Of a DNA stretch of 44,117 nt, positions 42,041 through 44,117 are shown one piece after another. The translations under genes were made by a program, and so were the position numbers. Position 1 is the stretch's first letter; every line of letters begins with the position of its first letter. Source of the DNA: RUG11237 sp964450185 (lineage in GTDB: Bacteria > Bacillota > Clostridia > Lachnospirales > Lachnospiraceae); assembly GCA_964450185.1 (NCBI GenBank), contig CAYVCL010000013.1, forward strand, positions 1-44,117, written 5' to 3'. The notes beneath the pieces are model-generated. The model saw only the letters and a list, made by a program, of their open reading frames with translations, ran no database searches and was not told the origin of the DNA.

Positions 42041-42607
42041 ATGGAAACTAAAACACATGATTTTGTAAACTTAATGGAAGAGTATCGTAAAATGGGATAT
42101 GCATATGTTAAAATCGAATTAATCAACGGGGAAAGCTATTGCGTATTACCAAACAACGTTTATTACTTATCAACTTTATACGTATTAAAGTATAACGATT
42201 GCTCTAAGATGTTTTACTTAAGCCAGTATGGGGAAGAATTGGCTTATGACGTATTTATGGAATATTTCGACCAGTTTGTGAAAAATTCCAAACTCCCAAC
42301 ATTAAAAGATTCCGTTCAGGAATTAATCAACCGCTATGACCATCCAATTATGAATGTTTTGGAAAAAACAGAAATTTCAGCATTTGGAGATTTTATCCAG
42401 TTAGGAAAATGTTGCAAAGATATTGAACTGGTAGTTGACGACGATGCAAAACGCACCAGAACTTATATCCAGAAAGATGTTACAGAATACATAACAATTT
42501 CCATGCAGAACGTGGTAACAATTAAGCCTTGTCGCTTAGATCCGAAATTTGAAGTTACAGATAAAGATTTAATCAAAGCATTAAATGACCTTAGAAAAGA
42601 CGCTTAA
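42041..42607 (+). CDS. Hypothetical soluble protein, 188 aa
   Basis: I do not recognise it. It has no signal or membrane helix. It looks alpha/beta, with a Tyr-rich first third (GYAYVKIELINGESYCVLPNNVYYLSTLYVLKY), a Cys pair region (KCCKDIELVVDDDAKRTRTYIQ) and a C-terminal Lys-rich helix. Codon use resembles that of well-expressed genes here. It has its own promoter and terminator, so it is a single-gene unit divergent from the DUF6240-like gene. Confidence 0.85.
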   Translation: METKTHDFVNLMEEYRKMGYAYVKIELINGESYCVLPNNVYYLSTLYVLKYNDCSKMFYLSQYGEELAYDVFMEYFDQFVKNSKLPTLKDSVQELINRYDHPIMNVLEKTEISAFGDFIQLGKCCKDIELVVDDDAKRTRTYIQKDVTEYITISMQNVVTIKPCRLDPKFEVTDKDLIKALNDLRKDA

Positions 42608-42614
42608 TCGTAGC

Positions 42615-42646
42615 AAGGAGTTGTTTACACAACTCCTTTTTATTTT
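42615..42646 (+). terminator. Terminator of 188-aa gene
   Basis: The 10-bp stem AAGGAGTTGT/ACAACTCCTT (42615-42624 with 42629-42638) is followed by TTTATTTT. Confidence 0.85.
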
Positions 42647-42876
42647 GCACACAAGATACAGCATATATATTCGTTAATTATATATAACAAAATACCGATA
42701 TATAAAATGCGTTTTGTGTCTATTTATATAAAAGCCTATGTTTCCTAATTACCAACATCACACTAAACACGACATTGTTGGTTTTATATACTACTTGTTT
42801 TGCGTTTTTTAGTTCGCGAAAATTACATGCTATATAATGAAAACACAAATTATATTAACAAAAGGAGGGCTATCTT

Positions 42877-43503
42877 ATGGATAAGCAAAATGTAACAAAA
42901 GAAAAAGGTAAGTTCAATTTTCTCAAAAATTACCTTACAAAAAAAGTAACTATGATTCTTGTAATCGTCTTAGCACTCGGTGCCGGAGCAATCGGATTAA
43001 GCAAAGTAGTTTCATCAGAAAGTAAAACTACAAAAATAGGCTTTGAAGATATAGGTGAATTAGCTACCCAAACTGCCTACTGTACAGAAATAAACGTTAC
43101 AGAAGCTTCAAGAGAATTATTTGGACTCCAAATACCATTTACAGAAAGTAAATATATCTACAGCTATGATGTGATTATAAAGGCTGGATTCAATTTTGAG
43201 GAAATTGAATGGACTGAAAACGATACTACTATTGAAGTCAAGCTACCAAGGGCACAAGTATTAAATAGCAAAGTCGTTCCAGAATCATTTAAGCTATATC
43301 ACGAAGACGAAAGTATTTTTAGACAAATTACTATGACAGAAAATAACGAAGCATTAACAAATTTAGAACAAACGGCAATAGACAATGCTGTGGCAAATGG
43401 TTTATTAGACAATGCCCGTAGCAATGCCGAAACAATTTTAACCGGCTTTTTTTCCAACGTATACGATTTGGAAGAATACGAAATAATATTCACAGACAAA
43501 TAA
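42877..43503 (+). CDS. DUF4230 membrane-anchored protein, 208 aa
   Basis: A basic cytoplasmic N-terminus is followed by one helix (about 25-43, MILVIVLALGAGAIGLSKV). The extracytoplasmic domain matches the DUF4230 pattern: IGELATQTAYCTEI, a tyrosine-rich strand IYSYDVIIKAGFNFEEIEW, VKLPRAQVLNSKV and a helix ending NAETILTGFF. The function of DUF4230 is unknown. AAAGGAGGG precedes the ATG; a TATAAT at 42833-42838 is the likely -10. A 27-aa membrane peptide gene follows 13 bp downstream. Confidence 0.88.
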   Translation: MDKQNVTKEKGKFNFLKNYLTKKVTMILVIVLALGAGAIGLSKVVSSESKTTKIGFEDIGELATQTAYCTEINVTEASRELFGLQIPFTESKYIYSYDVIIKAGFNFEEIEWTENDTTIEVKLPRAQVLNSKVVPESFKLYHEDESIFRQITMTENNEALTNLEQTAIDNAVANGLLDNARSNAETILTGFFSNVYDLEEYEIIFTDK

Positions 43504-43516
43504 TAGGAGGATATTT

Positions 43517-43600
43517 ATGAAGAAAAAACTTTTATTAGCACTTACAATTATTGTAGCTGCCATTGCACTATTCTACTTCATTCTATTCCTAACAGCTTAA
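43517..43600 (+). CDS. 27-aa single-helix membrane peptide
   Basis: The peptide reads MKKK, then a continuous hydrophobic stretch (LLLALTIIVAAIALFYFILF), ending LTA. AGGAGG lies 6 nt before the ATG and the gene is 13 bp after DUF4230, so it is probably translated from the same mRNA. It could be a small partner of the DUF4230 protein. The length is too short for homology by eye, so the call rests on ribosome site, spacing and composition. Confidence 0.6.
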   Translation: MKKKLLLALTIIVAAIALFYFILFLTA

Positions 43601-43657
43601 CTTAATATCTACCAATGTAGTATTTCTTTCATTAAGTCTTAGCGGCTTTCAAGCACA

Positions 43658-43843
43658 GCTCATAAGTGGCACAAATTCTTCCTTGGAAGGCAATTTAAGA
43701 GGCGTTCTTAACGAATGCAAAATCCACTGTCTACGAAAACTTAGGCGCGACGGCTCATCCGGAGCGTCTTAGTTGTAGTTGACAGTTAGTTCGCATTCGT
43801 GTTGCCTCTGCCTTCCAAGGAAGAATTTGTGCCACTTATGAGC
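43658..43843 (+). repeat. Structured repeat, copy 2 (186 bp)
   Basis: It has the same architecture and orientation as copy 1 at 15020-15204: a perfect 34-bp outer stem (43658-43691 with 43810-43843), AATTTA bulge, AGAGGC/GCCTCT, ACGAATGC/GCATTCGT, ACTGTC/GACAGT and a terminal GCTC/GAGC hairpin. It occupies most of the 324-bp gene-free stretch 43601-43924, between the 27-aa gene and a terminator, so it is probably transcribed as the 3' part of the DUF4230 mRNA. The remainder of that stretch shows nothing else besides the terminator. Confidence 0.85.
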
Positions 43844-43866
43844 GTCCTGACAGCCAGTAAAATTAA

Positions 43867-43916
43867 ACAAAAAACCTGCACCGTCTTAATTGCTTTTAAC
43901 GCGGTGCAGGTTTTTT
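43867..43916. terminator. Bidirectional terminator
   Basis: An 11-bp perfect stem AACCTGCACCG/CGGTGCAGGTT (43873-43883 with 43902-43912) has six T after it on the plus strand and an A-run before it that gives a U-run on the minus strand. It ends both the DUF4230 unit and the minus-strand gene entering from the right. Confidence 0.9.
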
Positions 43917-43924
43917 ATGTAATA

Positions 43925-44117
43925 TTAAAATGAAAATACAATCGCCTCATAAGGTTTCAACGGACATGCAATGCTATAATCTCTATTATCCCATATCTTT
44001 GCTGTAGCTGTCACAGAATCTGTAGTAATCAATCGGTTACCACCAAATTTCTTTTCATCACTGCTAAAGAGAAGTTTATATTTTTTCTTTTTCGGCACGC
44101 CTACTCTGTATTCTTTC
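43925..44117 (-). CDS. glgB: Probable glycogen branching enzyme, C-terminal 63 aa (partial)
   Basis: Only the end of the gene is in the window: EYRVGVPKKKKYKLLFSSDE, then KKFGGNRL, and a final LKPYEAIVFSF before TAA. The pattern (conserved SD..KFGG and a terminal PYEAIVF strand) fits the all-beta C-terminal domain of 1,4-alpha-glucan branching enzymes. Another alpha-amylase family member with the same domain is possible. Confidence 0.7.
   Translation of the reverse strand, partial: KEYRVGVPKKKKYKLLFSSDEKKFGGNRLITTDSVTATAKIWDNRDYSIACPLKPYEAIVFSF

Overview
The window looks like chromosome of a motile, Gram-positive, AT-rich Clostridia member, most likely Lachnospiraceae. The reasons are a low-GC sequence with strong AGGAGG ribosome sites, an S-box riboswitch ahead of metK, a Tad pilus locus with the Flp1-type pilin plus DUF5702 and FHA/DUF6382 proteins seen in that family, a flagellin/FliS pair beside a very large DUF6240-type protein, and BofA and YaaL homologues. 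The species cannot be fixed from sequence reading alone.

Region 1 (about 1-12180, minus strand) is a peptide-export and signalling island. Four genes encode peptides that share an almost identical 29-residue double-glycine leader followed by unrelated cores. The peptidase-containing ABC exporter expected to cut at GG, an HlyD-like accessory protein, a membrane-anchored protein with four bacterial Ig-like repeats, several small membrane proteins (immunity candidates) and an AgrC/LytTR-type two-component system surround them. The exporter promoter carries a 12-bp direct repeat that fits a LytTR binding site. Three of the four peptide genes share a separate upstream block with a palindromic core. 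A bacteriocin-like or peptide-signalling system is the best reading.

Region 2 (12180-26330) is mostly housekeeping: metK under a SAM-I riboswitch, a trigger-factor-like lipoprotein, an HD-GYP protein, murA, a LysM/G5/M23 envelope peptidase, a fusion of a D-2-hydroxyacid dehydrogenase with a shikimate-kinase-like domain, pgi, a TSCPD protein, murG, a HIT protein and a flavodoxin/SCP2-like protein.

Region 3 (26330-35850, minus strand) is one tightly packed Tad/Flp pilus operon of 11 genes. It includes a 57-aa Flp pilin gene, two prepilin peptidases, a TadC with a large extracytoplasmic insertion, and a pseudopilin with a two-unit cysteine domain.

Region 4 (35950-44117) holds bofA, a YaaL-type gene, fliS, flagellin, the 1050-aa DUF6240-like protein, an unrecognised 188-aa protein, a DUF4230 protein, a 27-aa membrane peptide gene and the 3' end of a probable glgB.

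Two non-coding copies of a structured repeat (15020-15204 and 43658-43843, about 28 kb apart, same orientation) are the most striking feature outside genes. Each has a perfect 34-bp outer stem. The two copies differ at six stem positions, and all six differences are compensated on the opposite arm.
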